This document shows positions 36,301 to 46,510 of a DNA stretch of 64,000 nt, piece by piece. The translations under genes were made by a program, and so were the position numbers. A model generated the notes under the pieces. That model did not search any database. It was not told the origin of the DNA and worked only from the letters and a program-made list of their open reading frames with translations. This stretch comes from Uloborus plumipes (taxonomy: Eukaryota; Arthropoda; Arachnida; Araneae; Uloboridae): NCBI GenBank assembly GCA_038373865.1, contig JAXGGA010001103.1:105269-169268 (forward strand), written 5' to 3'. The first letter of the stretch is position 1. The number at the start of each line of letters is the position of its first letter.

Positions 36301-38240
36301 AAAGAAGACTTTTCATTTTATTAAAATTTCAAGAAAGCATTACATGAAGTTTTAATAAAATGAGAAGTACAATGAAAAAATTATCTGCAAAAATTTTAAA
36401 ATGAAATGTAACTTTTTCAGCTGTAATGAAAATAAAAAAACGAAAGAAATTAAGAAAATCAATAACTGTTGAGAGTGTGTAGAGATGGAAAATAACCAGC
36501 TGATGATGTTTTTTTTTTTTTTTTGGTAAGATATGTACAGGGCTCGCAGTTGACTTTTTAGAATTTTAGGGGAATTTTAGGAACATTTTTCTAAAATTCA
36601 ATTTTTTTCCACTGATAAGGACTGTCGCCCCCCCACCCCAACTTGCAATGCAAAGGCATAGAAAATTCATCTTCTGTCTGGTTGTTTTTGTTTTTTCTTT
36701 TACTGAATGTATATCATCCTATTATGTCCCTCCCGCCTCAATTCACTTTTTTCAACACCTGCCCTGCAGCTGATTGTATTTTCTTTAGTTCACATATTAG
36801 ACAAAACAAATAGCACTTTTTATGCATACATATTATTTTGACTGTAACCTTCCACCATCTGTGGAGGGGGGATGAGTAGGATTAATGCAATAGCATTCAT
36901 CAAAAAGAAAATAAAAAAGAAAGAAAGAAATATATTTCAATATTATTTCTTACTTGGGACAATCTAGCTCTATATTTGTCTCTAAAAGAGTTAAAATCTT
37001 TAGACTACTTTAGCATAGCTGAATCCGTAAATGCATCAAATAACTCACAACAGTGCATTTATTTCAAATTCTGAGTTGAGATCTTTGGGAAAATTTTATT
37101 GTTACAGATACTTAACAATTAGAAGGCCAGTAAAATTGAGTTCAGGCTCTATTAGATAAAAAGTACTAAAAATCACATACAACATTACATTACTTTTTTC
37201 CTAATTAGTTTATCGAACAAAGAACGATTACGTGTACATTATCAGACAAAAACTACATATGCATACTAAGTTTCATGTTTCTAGGCCTTGTTTTTGCAAG
37301 ACTCGCTCACCAAAGACAAATATATCTACATGTACAGATTCCTCATTCCATTCAAAGTGACACGCATTAAGACAATAGCGATATGAATAGAATAATATAA
37401 ATATAACATGAAATTTTCACGAAGTCTAAAAAAAATATTAGTTTTGAAAAGAAGACAGTCTTGAATTAGAAATGAAAAAAAAAAAAGAAAAATTCAGTGA
37501 TACCAATTGTTCAATTTTATAACAAACAGAAAAATATCTTTTAACAGGTTCATTTTACAAATTATTTCAAGTGACATAAACATGTTTTCTTTGGTAGTTC
37601 GGGGTAGGAATCTGAATCGACTAGCACAATCATTTTTCAACAAAGCTAACTTTAAAAAATATAGATAGATATATATTATACATTTATGCATATACATACG
37701 AAAATAACAACTGAATGCGTACTAATAGGGATTGTCTGTTTTTGACACATATGGTTGTCATTTTAATTCCACGAATGAGTAAGAATCAGCATTTTTATTT
37801 ATTTACTTTCAAAGTTCAACTTGTTCTCAACCACGATATGCCTTCCAAAACGATTATTTAGGTTTAATTATTAAACATACTTAAGAATTGACTAATCAAA
37901 GTAAGCTTTTTAAGATTTCCATTAGCCCTGATAAGTTCCCGCTGATTTAAATAAGAATTTTCTTTTGGAATTTAGATTCAAATAGGGCGCCTTTTACCCA
38001 TTCGTAGAACAGAGAAACTGTGAACATTCCATGAATTTATATTTTTTTCAAGCTGCCATTAAAAAATGTCTAAAAGTTAGAAGAACGATTAAATAATTTT
38101 TGGAATCCAATTCTGAAATTAAGTACTTACCCATATTTCATTATGTTGTTTTCCTTTTCCTTTCCGACTGATTTTCGTAGCTTGCTTGTTCTTCGGTGGC
38201 GCTGGTATCGTGAATCATTTCGGGAAGAAGCGGGACTGCG
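33346..38240. other. interior of the nested element, AT-rich, mostly unrecognised
   Basis: About 4.9 kb with A/T tracts, GAAAG simple sequence (36270-36305) and no long ORF. A block at 35330-35520 (GGCCCCACCTAAACAAATACTG, GGGTTCC, CGATTAAGCAGGG) looks like a decayed pogo/Tigger-type fragment, which is a weak impression. Confidence 0.4.
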
Positions 38241-38360
38241 CATGCGTGAATGCGGAAGTTAGAAGAAATAACGGAAGTTTTCGGTTTTAAGGGAAACAGA
38301 AATTTTTCGTTAAAAAATGAATGAAAATGTAGTGTATAAAGAGGGTTTTTTCTGAGAGTG

Positions 38361-38765
38361 CACGTGAGAAAGTTGGGCCTTCAAAGATTTTTAGGGTGTA
38401 AGACGGATGGCTGAACTCAATAAAAATGTTCGAGAGTTCAAGACTCTCATTGTACATTTCAACGTAGATAACAATATGGATTTAATTGACTGGAATTCAG
38501 TTAACCTTACCGAGCACCCGATTACGAAGTCTGTTTCTTCTAATGAGGTGAACTAGATGATGATTCTGGATATTCCTAAGGATATTAATATTTTAAAATA
38601 TCCGTGCCATTCACAAGAAGTAGAGCGCTGTATGAAAATAGTTACTGATACATCAGCAGCTGTATGTGGCAATGATATGTGGACGAATTTATTAGATCAA
38701 GGATAGCATCGAGAATTTTGTTGCTTAAATTTGAAACTAAAAGACAACATTGTGAAGTTCTGGAA
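38361..38765 (+). pseudogene. TAGGGTGG transposon protein, downstream part
   Basis: The plus-strand reading, with frame changes, gives VRKLGLQRFLGCK, then after a gap LKYPCHSQEVERCMKIVTDT and AAVCGND. The block CHSQEVERC...VCG matches HTQSVERCVKLV...KVCG in copy 1, so it is the best-conserved module of the family. Several stops show that it is inactive. It continues the ORF fragment ending at 32948. Confidence 0.75.
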
Positions 38766-40102
38766 GACAACTAACCTAAATATTTAAAGACAAATTATAA
38801 GAGTTGTATTGGAGCTTGTTATGCAGTCATCTTTACCTGACGAGATCTTGGTTTCTTTTTTCAAGGAAAACATGCAAAGAACGGCATTAAACCTTCTTAA
38901 ATATAACGATTTTATAGAATTTTCCATGGTAAATAGGCAGATGAAGATAACTTCGTAGGAAGCTAAAACTTTAGAGATATGGTTACACCTATAGGTGGCA
39001 ACTTTTCCGCACACAGGCTAATTAATTGCGATAAACTTTTTTTTTTCGAGCGTTTTCACTCCACCCTACTCCTCAGCTACTGAACCGATTTTAACCAAAT
39101 TTTGCACACAGTTTCAGTTTGCTCCAACTCAAATTATAGGATAGTTTTTATCTCAATTTAGGACCGCAATATATTTTTTATTGCAAATTATCTATTTAGC
39201 TACCAGCTTTTCTGTATTCTTGGCTAAGCCTTTTTACTAAACCTTTTTTGACACCTCCATGGCTGAGCGACATAAAGCGCACATTTTGGCAGCTTCCGGA
39301 TCGCAGTAAACAGGTTGTAAGTTAGCAGTGCGTTGAGTGTTATTTGACTTTTTTGTGAAGTAAATTATAAACAAACGCGTTACTTCCCGTGAAATTTATA
39401 TGTGATAACTGTCAAAAACGATTGTCTCTTAAGAGTTTTTACGCCTCTGAGGCTGAGAGGTGGAAAACGCTTGGTGGGATAGCTCATGGACTGCATTTAA
39501 GTGGCTGTTCTTTTTACTACTATTATATATGCAAAAGTTTGTTTGGATGGATTTATGGATGAAGCAGTTGGAAAAAATTATCTTTTTAACTAAGCCTTTT
39601 TTGAGCATCTATCGCCGGGCGACATAAAGCACATGTTCTATCAGCTTCTGGAGCGCAGTAAAATAGGTTGTAAATACAGAAACAAATGTGGATGATTAAT
39701 GTAGGTACTTATTTATTTTTTTTTGTATTTTCTAATAAAAAAAACTTAATAAATTCAAAAATTTGCTTATTTATTGCCTTTAAGGCGGAACAGAGTTTAC
39801 CGGGTCAGCTATATTTATATAAAGTTGATCTCTATATAAATAATATTTATATAAAGTTTTTCGTTTCTATTGAATTATTATAGTTTAACCCATACCTTAG
39901 CCACAGCAACGCGTGGCCGGGTCAGCTAGTCTTTTATATATTTACTAGCTGACTCGGCGAACTCTGTTCCACCTTAAAAGCAATAAATAAGCAAATTTTT
40001 GAATTTATTAAGTATTTTTTTATTAGAAATTACAAAACAAAATTAAGTACCTACATTAAATCATTCATTATTGTTTCTGTATTTTGGTACATAGGTTGCT
40101 CT

Positions 40103-40862
40103 TCACTTAAGTACTTTGTGATACACAACATTTTTTGTTTTATTATCAGGCGCAAAAACAAACAACGCAGATGGTCTTCCGACCCGTGAACATGCCACAT
40201 ATAATTGACCATGGGAAAAACAGTGATGTTCTAGATTCAAACCACAAACTTTTAAGGATAAGGGGACTTTTAAGGGGACTTTTAAGGAAAAACAGTGATG
40301 TTCTAGATTCAAACCACAAACTTTTAAGGATCGCTCTTGTGATTTGTTGATGGTCATGACAAATGCATGACAGATCGGAAATTGAAGTCTTTTAAATTTA
40401 AACGGCATATCGGTTGGGATCATCGGGATCATCGGAATGAAAACTTCCTCACCTTTGAATTTTCCTTTCAGTTATCGTCGCGTAAATTACATTGTTCATC
40501 AATCTTCTAACCACCAAACGCGTACCGTTGCACAGTTTTGGTTCGTTCGTTCGTTTCGTTTTTGGGCTATATGCCCAGGTTTTTTTGATGAGGACTACAA
40601 TCTACATTTCCTCCGTTACATATGATTTTTATTACATATATTTTGTACAGACAATGTATGTAAGAGTTACATCACAAAGTAAGGAAAGTACATCCGGAGC
40701 GAGGGTGGGAGTCGAACCCACCTCAGAGTTATCGGCTACATGCCTTAGACCGCTCGGCCACTGAGACCCCCACAGATTTGGTTGATTTATGTTTCGAAGC
40801 ATGATTACTACGGAGCCAACCTTTAGACGTAAATTGTGCGGTGGTAATCCAGGCGTCACAAA
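40103..40862 (-). pseudogene. Helitron Rep-helicase (PIF1-type) C-terminal fragment
   Basis: The reading from 40859 downward gives PPHNLRLKVGSVVIMLRNIN, is broken by a SINE, then resumes with the I-P-M-I-P-T-D-M-P-F region (40432-40403), FVMTINKSQ (helicase motif V region; the usual G after SQ is replaced by E), VCGLNLEHHCFS, HGQLYVACSRVGRPSALFVF (motif VI) and the stop at 40103. These are hallmarks of the C-terminal part of the PIF1-like SF1B helicase of animal Helitrons, which unwinds DNA during rolling-circle transposition. A 70-80-bp internal duplication repeats SLKVCGLNLEHHCFS. The Rep nuclease and N-terminal helicase motifs are missing, so it is a relic. Confidence 0.9.
40542..40770 (-). 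mobile_element. tRNA-derived SINE (family B) inside the Helitron helicase
   Basis: The minus strand starts at 40770 with GGGGTCTCAGTGGCCGAGCG (A box TGGCCGAGCGG) and has a B box GGTTCGACTCCC. The tail ends in GAAC repeats near 40545. Direct repeats CACAGTTTTGG (40531-40541) and CACAGATTTGG (40771-40781), one mismatch apart, are the target duplication. The head is very tRNA-like (Leu/Ser-type A box) but lacks a convincing complete cloverleaf gene context, so it is annotated as SINE. Confidence 0.9.
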
Positions 40863-40872
40863 AAAGTCAAAA

Positions 40873-41061
40873 GGGGCCTAGTGGGCCTAGAGGTAGAGTA
40901 TTCTCCTCGTAAGCAAGAGGTCGCGGGTTCGAGTCCCGCCTTGCCCATGGATGTTATTTCAACCTCTCTGTGCCGTAAATCTGTCCTGTGCTTGTCAGGA
41001 GGCAAGGCGCATAGTACTCAGTCCTCATGTATGTCGAAGCTGATGGCTTCTGAATTAAAAA
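40873..41061 (+). mobile_element. tRNA-derived SINE (family A), copy 1
   Basis: The head GGGCCTAGAGGTAGAGTATT and B box GGGTTCGAGTCCC give a good tRNA-like promoter. The body ends with GTATGTCGAAGCTGATGGCT and an A-rich tail. Direct repeats AAAAAAGTCAAA (about 40860-40871 and 41062-41073) flank it. Copy 2 of the same family is at 54391-54590 on the minus strand. Confidence 0.9.
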
Positions 41062-41399
41062 AAAAAAGTCAAATAACACTTAATACACCGGTAACTCACA
41101 ACCTATTTTACTACGCTCCAGAAGCTGTCAGAACATGTGTTTTATGTCGCTCGGCGACAGAAGCTCCAAAAAAGGCTAAGTTAAAAAGATAATTTTTTCG
41201 AACTGCTTATCAACTGACTGCTCCATCCAAACAAACTTTTGTATATATAACTAGCTGACCCGGCGAACTCTGTTCCGCCTCAAAGGCAATAAATAAGAAA
41301 ATTTTTGAATTTATTAAGTTTTTTATTATTAGAAATACAAAAAAGAAATTAAGTACTTACATTAATCATTCATTATTGTTTCTGTATTTTAGTACATAG

Positions 41400-41665
41400 G
41401 TTGCTCTTCACTAAAGTACCTTCTGATGCACAACATTTTTTGTTTTATTATCAGACACAAAATGAAACAACGCAGATGGTCTTCCGACCCGTAAACATGC
41501 CACATATAATTGACCATGGGAAAAACAGTGATGTTCTAGATTCAAACCACAAACTTTTAAGGATTAGCCTTGCGATTTGTTAAAGGTCAAGACAAGACGG
41601 ATCGGAAATTGAAGTATTTTAAATTCAAACGGCACATCGGTTGGGATCATCGGGATCCTGAATGA
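41400..41665 (-). pseudogene. second Helitron helicase C-terminal fragment
   Basis: The minus-strand sequence repeats the helicase tail of Helitron A: the codons for SLKVCGLNLEHHCFSHGQLY can be followed at 41500-41560, here without the internal duplication. A deletion near 41590 removes the MTINKSQ region. The terminal part is frameshifted. Confidence 0.75.
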
Positions 41666-41669
41666 GCAA

Positions 41670-43931
41670 TCGTTTCTGACAGCTTATCACATATAAATTT
41701 CAAGGGAAGTAACGCGTTTGTTTATAATTTATTTCACGAAAAAGTCAAATAACACTCAACGCACCGCTAACTTACAACCTGTTTAATGCGTTCCGGAACC
41801 TGTCAGAACGTGTGCTTTATGTCGCTCAGCCATGGAGGTGTCAAAAAAGGCTTAGTAAAAAGGCTTAGTCAATAAGACAGTTTTTCTATTTATGTAACTG
41901 ACACACATAAATTATAGCCTATGTCCGTCTCCTGGCTCTAAGTTACCTACCCACCAATTTTTAGCTAAATCGGTACAGCCGTTCTTGAGTTATAAGTAGT
42001 GTAACTAACACGACTTTCTTTTATTATAGATAAAATAGAATAGTAGTAGAAGAACAACCTCTTTCACTGCAGTGCAGGAACTATCCCATCAAGCGCTTTC
42101 TACCTCTTTAGCCTCAGAGGCATTAAAACTCTTAAGTGACAATCGTTTCTGACAGCTTATCACATATAATTTTAAAGGAAATAATGCGTTTGTTTATAAT
42201 TTACTTCACAAAAAAGTCAAATAACACTCAATGCACCGCTAACTTACAACCTGTTTGCTGCGCCCCGGAAGCTGCCAGAACGTGTGCTTTATGTCGCTGA
42301 GCCATGGAGGTGTCAAAAAAGGCTTAGTAAAAAGGCTTAGTCAATAAGACAGTTTTTCTATTTATGTAACTGACACACATAAATTATAACCTATGTCCGT
42401 CTCCTGGCTCTAAGTTACCTACCCACCAATTTTTAGCTAAATCGGTACAGCCGTTCTTGAGTTATAAGTAGTGTAACTAACACGACTTTCTTTTATTATA
42501 GATAAAATAGAATAGTAGTAGAAGAACAACCTCTTTCACTGCAGTGCAGGAACTATCCCATCAAGCGCTTTCTACCTCTTTAGCCTCAGAGGCATTAAAA
42601 CTCTTAAGTGACAATCGTTTCTGACAGCTTATCACATATAATTTTAAAGGAAATAATGCGTTTGTTTATAATTTACTTCACAAAAAAGTCAAATAACACT
42701 CAATGCACCGCTAACTTACAACCTGTTTGCTGCGCCCCGGAAGCTGCCAGAACGTGTGCTTTATGTCGCTGAGCCATGGAGGTGTCAAAAAAGGCTTAGT
42801 AAAAAGGCTTAGTCAATAAGACAGTTTTTCTATTTATGTAACTGACACACATAAATTATAACCTATGTCCGTCTCATGGCTCTAAGCTACCTACCCACCA
42901 ATTTTTAGCTAAATCGGTACAGCCGTTCTTGAGTTATAAGTAGTGTAACTAACACGACTTTCTTTTATATATATAGATAAGATAGAATAGTAGTGAGAAG
43001 AACAACCTCTTTAACTGCAGTGCAGGAGATGTCCCATGAAGCGCTTTCTACCTCTCAGCCTGAGAGGCGTAAAAACTCTTAAGTGACAATCGTTTCTGAC
43101 AGCTTATCACATATAATTTTAAAGGAAATAATGCGTTTGTTTATAATTTACTTCACAAAAAGTCAAATAACACTCAACGCACCGCTAACTTACAACCTGT
43201 TTGCTGCGCACCGGAAGCTGCCAGAACGTGTGCTTTATGTCGCTCAGCCATGGAGGTGTGAAAAAAGGCTTAGTAAAAAGGCTTAGTCAATAAGACAGTT
43301 TTTCTATTTATGTAACTGACACACATAAATTATAGCCTATGTCCGTCTCCTGGCTCTAAGCTACCTACCTACCAATTTTTTGCTATATCGGTACAGCCGT
43401 TCTTGAGTTATAAGTAGTGTAACTAACACGACTTTCTTTTATGTATATAGAAAAAAGAAAGATAGAATAGTAGAGAGAAGAACAACCTCTTTAACTGCAG
43501 TGCAGGAGCTATCCCACCAAGCGCTTTCTACCTCTCAGCCTCAGAGGCGTAAAAACTCTTAAGTGACAATCGTTTCTGACAGCTTATCACATATAATTTT
43601 AAAGGAAATAACGCGTTTGTTTATAATTTACTTCACAAAAAAGTCAAATAACACTCAACGCACCGCTAACTTACAACCTGTTTGCTGCGCACCGGAAGCT
43701 GCCAGAACGTGTGCTTTATGTCGCTCAGCCATGGAGGTGTAAAAAAAGGCTTAGTAAAAAGGCTTAGTCAATACGACAGTTTTTCTATTTATGTAACTGA
43801 CACACAGAAATTATAGCCTATGTCCGTCTCCTGGCTCTAAGCTACCTACCCACCAATTTTTAGCCATATCGGTACAGCCGTTCTTGAGTTATAAGTAGTG
43901 TAACTGACAGGACTTTCTTTTATATATATAG
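41670..43931 (-). repeat. five tandem copies of a 470-480-bp Helitron 5-prime unit
   Basis: AATCGTTTCTGACAGCTTAT begins at 41670, 42141, 42613, 43088 and 43568, giving periods of 471, 472, 475 and 480 bp. Each unit has, on the minus strand, a Helitron-type 5-prime end (TATAAAAGAAAGTCGTGTTA preceded by TCTATA or a variant) near 42031, 42501, 42975, 43450 and 43931. Units 2 and 3 are almost identical, the outer ones more diverged. The longest ORF inside (43083-43286) is not conserved between units. Confidence 0.92.
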
Positions 43932-45092
43932 ATTATCATGTTTTTTTTAAGATGTTCAATTCATAATTTTTTTAAGGTTAATCTTTGACAAAACGCTGTA
44001 AAGTGGACCAGTGTTCCCCATGCCCAGGGTCGCAGTTTTACACCAAAAAAACAAATTCTGTTAGTTTTAATAACAAATAGTATACAATTTTGAAACAAAA
44101 ATTGTTTTAGTTTGTGTTTAGAATGAATAGCATCAAGTTTGCAGATCAATGAAACATATACAAATCACTAAATGTACCAACTTTTTCTTCAACCCTATTC
44201 ATGTCAGAACTATCCACTTTTTTGAAAGAGTCAGCATAACTCTATTATGATTATAAAAATGCAATTAAGTATGACGCTAAAAGAATTTACTAGGTTAAAT
44301 TCAATTTATGCTGAAATTTAGGTATCTCTTGACTTAATCACCAGGCAAATACTTTGAAAACACTGATAAATCATGAAATTTTATCGATAGTCCTTTTTCC
44401 ACTTTTTCTCTCATATTATCGGTATTTCAATTATTATTATCTGTTACAAGCAGCTGTGACTGGCACGAACCCAACAATAAACTGTAATGGCTTCAAGATA
44501 AACTATTTGAAAATGATGGATTAATACATTGTTTTAAAACAGTAAGCCCGTGCTTTGTTTTTTACTAAACACGTTTGTAATGTCATATATTGTGACTTAG
44601 GTTTATCTATGAGAATGTTGGTTGGTTCGATTAAAACAAACCTTCTTCTTGAACCTAATTCTAATCTAATGAAGCAATTGGCCTTGTTATTATCCTCTTA
44701 TTATTTTGGAACAAATTTATTAAAAAATAGCTAATTGTAAATTGATGTCATTGTTTTTGTTCAGGTTTTGACTGCAATTACCTAGTTACTTATGGCAAAA
44801 AATTATATTCAATGTAGAAATTATTGAAATATAAAACACAATAGCTGGCTGCACAAAGATGCATCCATTTTTCCAAAGCGACCTAGCTTTAAAAATCACA
44901 GGATTGATTTTTACGATTCAAACAAATCGTTTGTGTACTGTATTATGTTTAAGTAATTATAGCTAAATATTTGAAGTTGTTCCCATGTTTCCTATGTTGC
45001 ATTCAGGAAGAAAAAAAGTGCTTTCATTGAAATGTAAAGCGTACTGCTCGTTTTTAAAAAACATTTTCATTGATATAAAATAGTAAAATGTA
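43932..45092. other. AT-rich stretch, nothing recognised
   Basis: Unique-looking DNA between the Helitron cluster and the Tc1-like element. The minus-strand frames at 43961-44149 and 44963-45223 are unsupported; the second runs into the transposon terminus. Confidence 0.4.
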
Positions 45093-45238
45093 CACTCAAG
45101 AGCCAAAACATTATGACCACCTTTACATTTTGAAATGAACTCGCCTGAATGGCGTTTAAAGTACGTGATCAGGTGTGGATGGTATTTATCTGCTGCTGGA
45201 GAGTCTAAAAAATCATTCTTCACTTACGACTGTGTGTG

Positions 45239-46475
45239 ATGGTTAAGACTGTGGATCTAAGCGACTTTGATAGAAGGTAGATTGTAATCTCTCGAAGGCT
45301 CGGAACAAGTATTTCCGAAACTGCAAGACTCGTGGGTTGTTCACGATCTATAGTTGTTAGTTTTTATGCAAAGTGGATGAATGACGGTGAAACCAGCAAT
45401 AGACGACATGGTCAGGGCCTGATTACTGAATAGGCCAACTAGGCCGCGGCCTAGGGCCCCCACAGTTTAAGGGGCCCCCAAATGGTAAAATTGCTGTAGT
45501 CAATGCATGAAGTTGTTTCATCCTATGCCTAAAATTGTAAAGCCTCAGCACAGGGGGCCCCCAAAAAGTATTTGGCCTAGGGCCCCGCGATTTCTTAATC
45601 GGGCCCTGGACATGGTGTCAGACGTCCTCACGTAATCAAAGAAAAAGGTAGTCGGAGACTGTCTCGCTTGGTGAAACGAAACCGGAGCCAGACAGTAGCT
45701 CAGCTGACAGCCCAGTACAATGCAGGGCCAAATAGAATAGTATCGGAGCACACTGTACAGCGGACACTGTTAGATATGGAGCTACGCAGCAAACGGCCCA
45801 CTCGTGTGCCTTCACTGACCAAGTTTTATCTCCAACTAAGCCTGCCCTGGAACATCGCGACTGGTCCATGGATCAGTGGGAGAGAGTTGCTTGGTCGGAT
45901 GAATCACGGTTTACCATTCATCACGCCGATGGTCGTGTCAGAATACGCTGTTTTTCAGACAAACTGTTGCTCTTTCAATGTACAGTAGGTCATACACAGG
46001 CTGGTGTTGGCGGTATTATGCTTTGCGAGACGTTCTCTTTGGCGTCTCTGGGACCCGTAGTTGTGGTACAGTAGACCATGAGTGCTTCATGGTATATGTA
46101 TATTATTGCGGACCAGTTACACCCTTACATGGCCGCTGTTTTTCCAGCTAGAAAATTAATTTTCCAACAGGTTAACGCTCTATGTCACAAGGCTCAAATT
46201 GTGATGGAGTGGTTCGAGGAACATCGAAGCTGAATTATAGTTAATGTCCTGGCCGCTTAACTCACCAGATCTGAATCCGATAGAACAAATTTAGGATGTT
46301 ATGAGACGGCAGCTCAGAGCTCAAAAACCACCAATTCGCAATATCCCGGATTTGCGAGACCGCTTCTTAAACATCTGGTACAATCTGTCTCCGGCCGTCT
46401 ACCAAAGACTTGTGGCATCCATGCCAAGGCGTGTTTCAGCTGTGTTGCGGGCTAAAGGTGGGCCAACTTGTTTTT
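45239..46475 (+). pseudogene. Tc1-like transposase pseudogene
   Basis: The reading starts with MVKTVDLSDFDRR, meets a stop at 45278, then shows an N-terminal paired-type helix-turn-helix: ISETARLVGCSRSIVVSFYA. After the MITE it continues RRLSRLVKRNRSQTVAQLTA and SEHTVQRTL (second HTH). A frameshift near 45830 leads into WERVAWSDESRFTIHHADGR, with the first catalytic Asp in WSDESRF. The second catalytic Asp of the DNxPxH block is Val here (QQVNALCHKA, codon 46171). The third acidic residue lies in SPDLNPIEQI, followed by a stop at 46292. The C-terminal end reads DRFLNIWYNLSPAVYQRLVA. Frame breaks make the DDE spacing unreliable. Confidence 0.9.
45413..45608. mobile_element. 196-bp hAT-type MITE nested in the Tc1 transposase
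   Basis: CAGGGCCTGATTA at the left pairs with TTAATCGGGCCCTG at the right. The perfect 8-bp duplication GACATGGT is at 45405-45412 and 45609-45616. The body contains GGCCTAGGGCCCC and GGGGGCCCCC motifs on both sides. Removing it restores the transposase reading frame. Confidence 0.92.
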
Positions 46476-46510
46476 AAGAGGTGGTCATAATCTTTTGGCT
46501 CTTGAGTGTA

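Larger units (their letters stand above)
32951..38360. mobile_element. 5.4 kb nested element with CACTCTCA termini
   Basis: CACTCTCAAAAA at the left and TTTTTTCTGAGAGTG at the right are inverted. The direct repeat is CA on each flank; the ambiguity of the terminal C/G also allows 3 bp. Excising it rejoins the codons of the host transposon ORF (GATCGAATACACGTGAGAAAG). CAC(T) ends, a 2-3-bp target and inverted subterminal TTCCGTT repeats resemble the CACTA/EnSpm group, which is inferred. No transposase was recognised inside; open frames at 34271-34471, 35123-35325, 35842-36073 and 37494-37697 are short and unsupported. Confidence 0.7.
31633..39068 (+). mobile_element. DNA transposon copy 2, TAGGGTGG termini, 8-bp TSD
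   Basis: TAGGGTGG at the left and CCACCCTA at the right end inverted repeats. A shared GCCTGTGTGCGGAAAAGTTGCC block lies just inside each end in opposite orientation (near 31673 and 39000). The 8-bp duplication CTCCTCAG flanks it (31625-31632 and 39069-39076), and removing the element restores the Helitron sequence CTCCTCAGCTACTG. Its ORF is on the plus strand in two pieces because a 5.4 kb element (32951-38360) interrupts it. Without that insertion the transposon is about 2.0 kb. Same family as 1983-4262. Confidence 0.88.
31579..39929 (+). mobile_element. Helitron, about 0.9 kb of own sequence, split by a nested insertion
   Basis: The 5-prime end TCTTAATATATAAAAATTACG starts at 31579. The Helitron resumes at 39077 with CTACTGAACCGATTTTAACC and ends at 39929 in GTGGCCGGGTCAGCTAG followed by T, after a short hairpin (CCACAGCAACGCGTGG). 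Everything between 31633 and 39068 is a later insertion. The interior shares GACACCTCCATGGCTGAGCG and GCGTTACTTCCCGTGA-like blocks with the minus-strand Helitrons at 39945-43931. No Rep or helicase coding sequence, so it is non-autonomous. Confidence 0.85.
39945..41248 (-). mobile_element. Helitron A, minus strand, with helicase C-terminus
   Basis: On the minus strand the 3-prime end is CGCCGAGTCAGCTAG followed by T (CTAG at 39945-39948). The 5-prime edge is near 41248, next to the 3-prime end of Helitron B, so the two lie head to tail. The 3-prime end of the plus-strand Helitron (39929) is only 15 bp away, making the pair convergent. The element carries a decayed helicase fragment (40103-40862) and two SINE insertions (40542-40770 and 40873-41061). 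Confidence 0.8.
41251..43931 (-). mobile_element. Helitron B, minus strand, with tandemly repeated 5-prime ends
   Basis: The 3-prime end on the minus strand is CGCCGGGTCAGCTAG followed by T (CTAG at 41251-41254), the outer 5-prime end TCTATATATATAAAAGAAAG near 43931. The 3-prime 400 bp (41251-41665) are closely similar to Helitron A, including the last part of the helicase. The rest is the tandem array 41670-43931. No complete Rep-helicase is present. Confidence 0.85.
45093..46508 (+). mobile_element. Tc1-like DNA transposon, inactive
   Basis: Inverted ends CACTCAAGAGCCAAAACATT and its near-complement AATCTTTTGGCTCTTGAGTG lie next to TA on both sides (45091-45092 and 46509-46510). Length without the nested insertion is about 1.2 kb, usual for Tc1-like elements. 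A plus-strand transposase relic fills the interior, and a 196-bp hAT MITE sits at 45413-45608. Confidence 0.92.

Noticed and set aside
40690..40770. Minus-strand tRNA gene (Leu/Ser-like A and B boxes)
   Set aside because: The tRNA-like head is the 5-prime part of a 229-bp SINE with 11-bp target duplications and a GAAC tail, so it is not an independent tRNA gene.
40876..40952. Plus-strand tRNA gene (Thr-like)
   Set aside because: The same sequence recurs at 54510-54590 with the same non-tRNA body and both have target duplications, which defines a SINE family.
40881..41192. 103-residue plus-strand open frame
   Set aside because: It starts in a SINE head and runs through the poly-A tail into Helitron DNA; there is no coding conservation with the second SINE copy.
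41670..43931. CRISPR-like array
   Set aside because: The units are 470-480 bp and contiguous, with no short repeat-spacer pattern; the DNA is eukaryotic.
45545..45869. Two minus-strand frames over the Tc1 element
   Set aside because: They are antisense shadows of the plus-strand transposase relic and the nested MITE.
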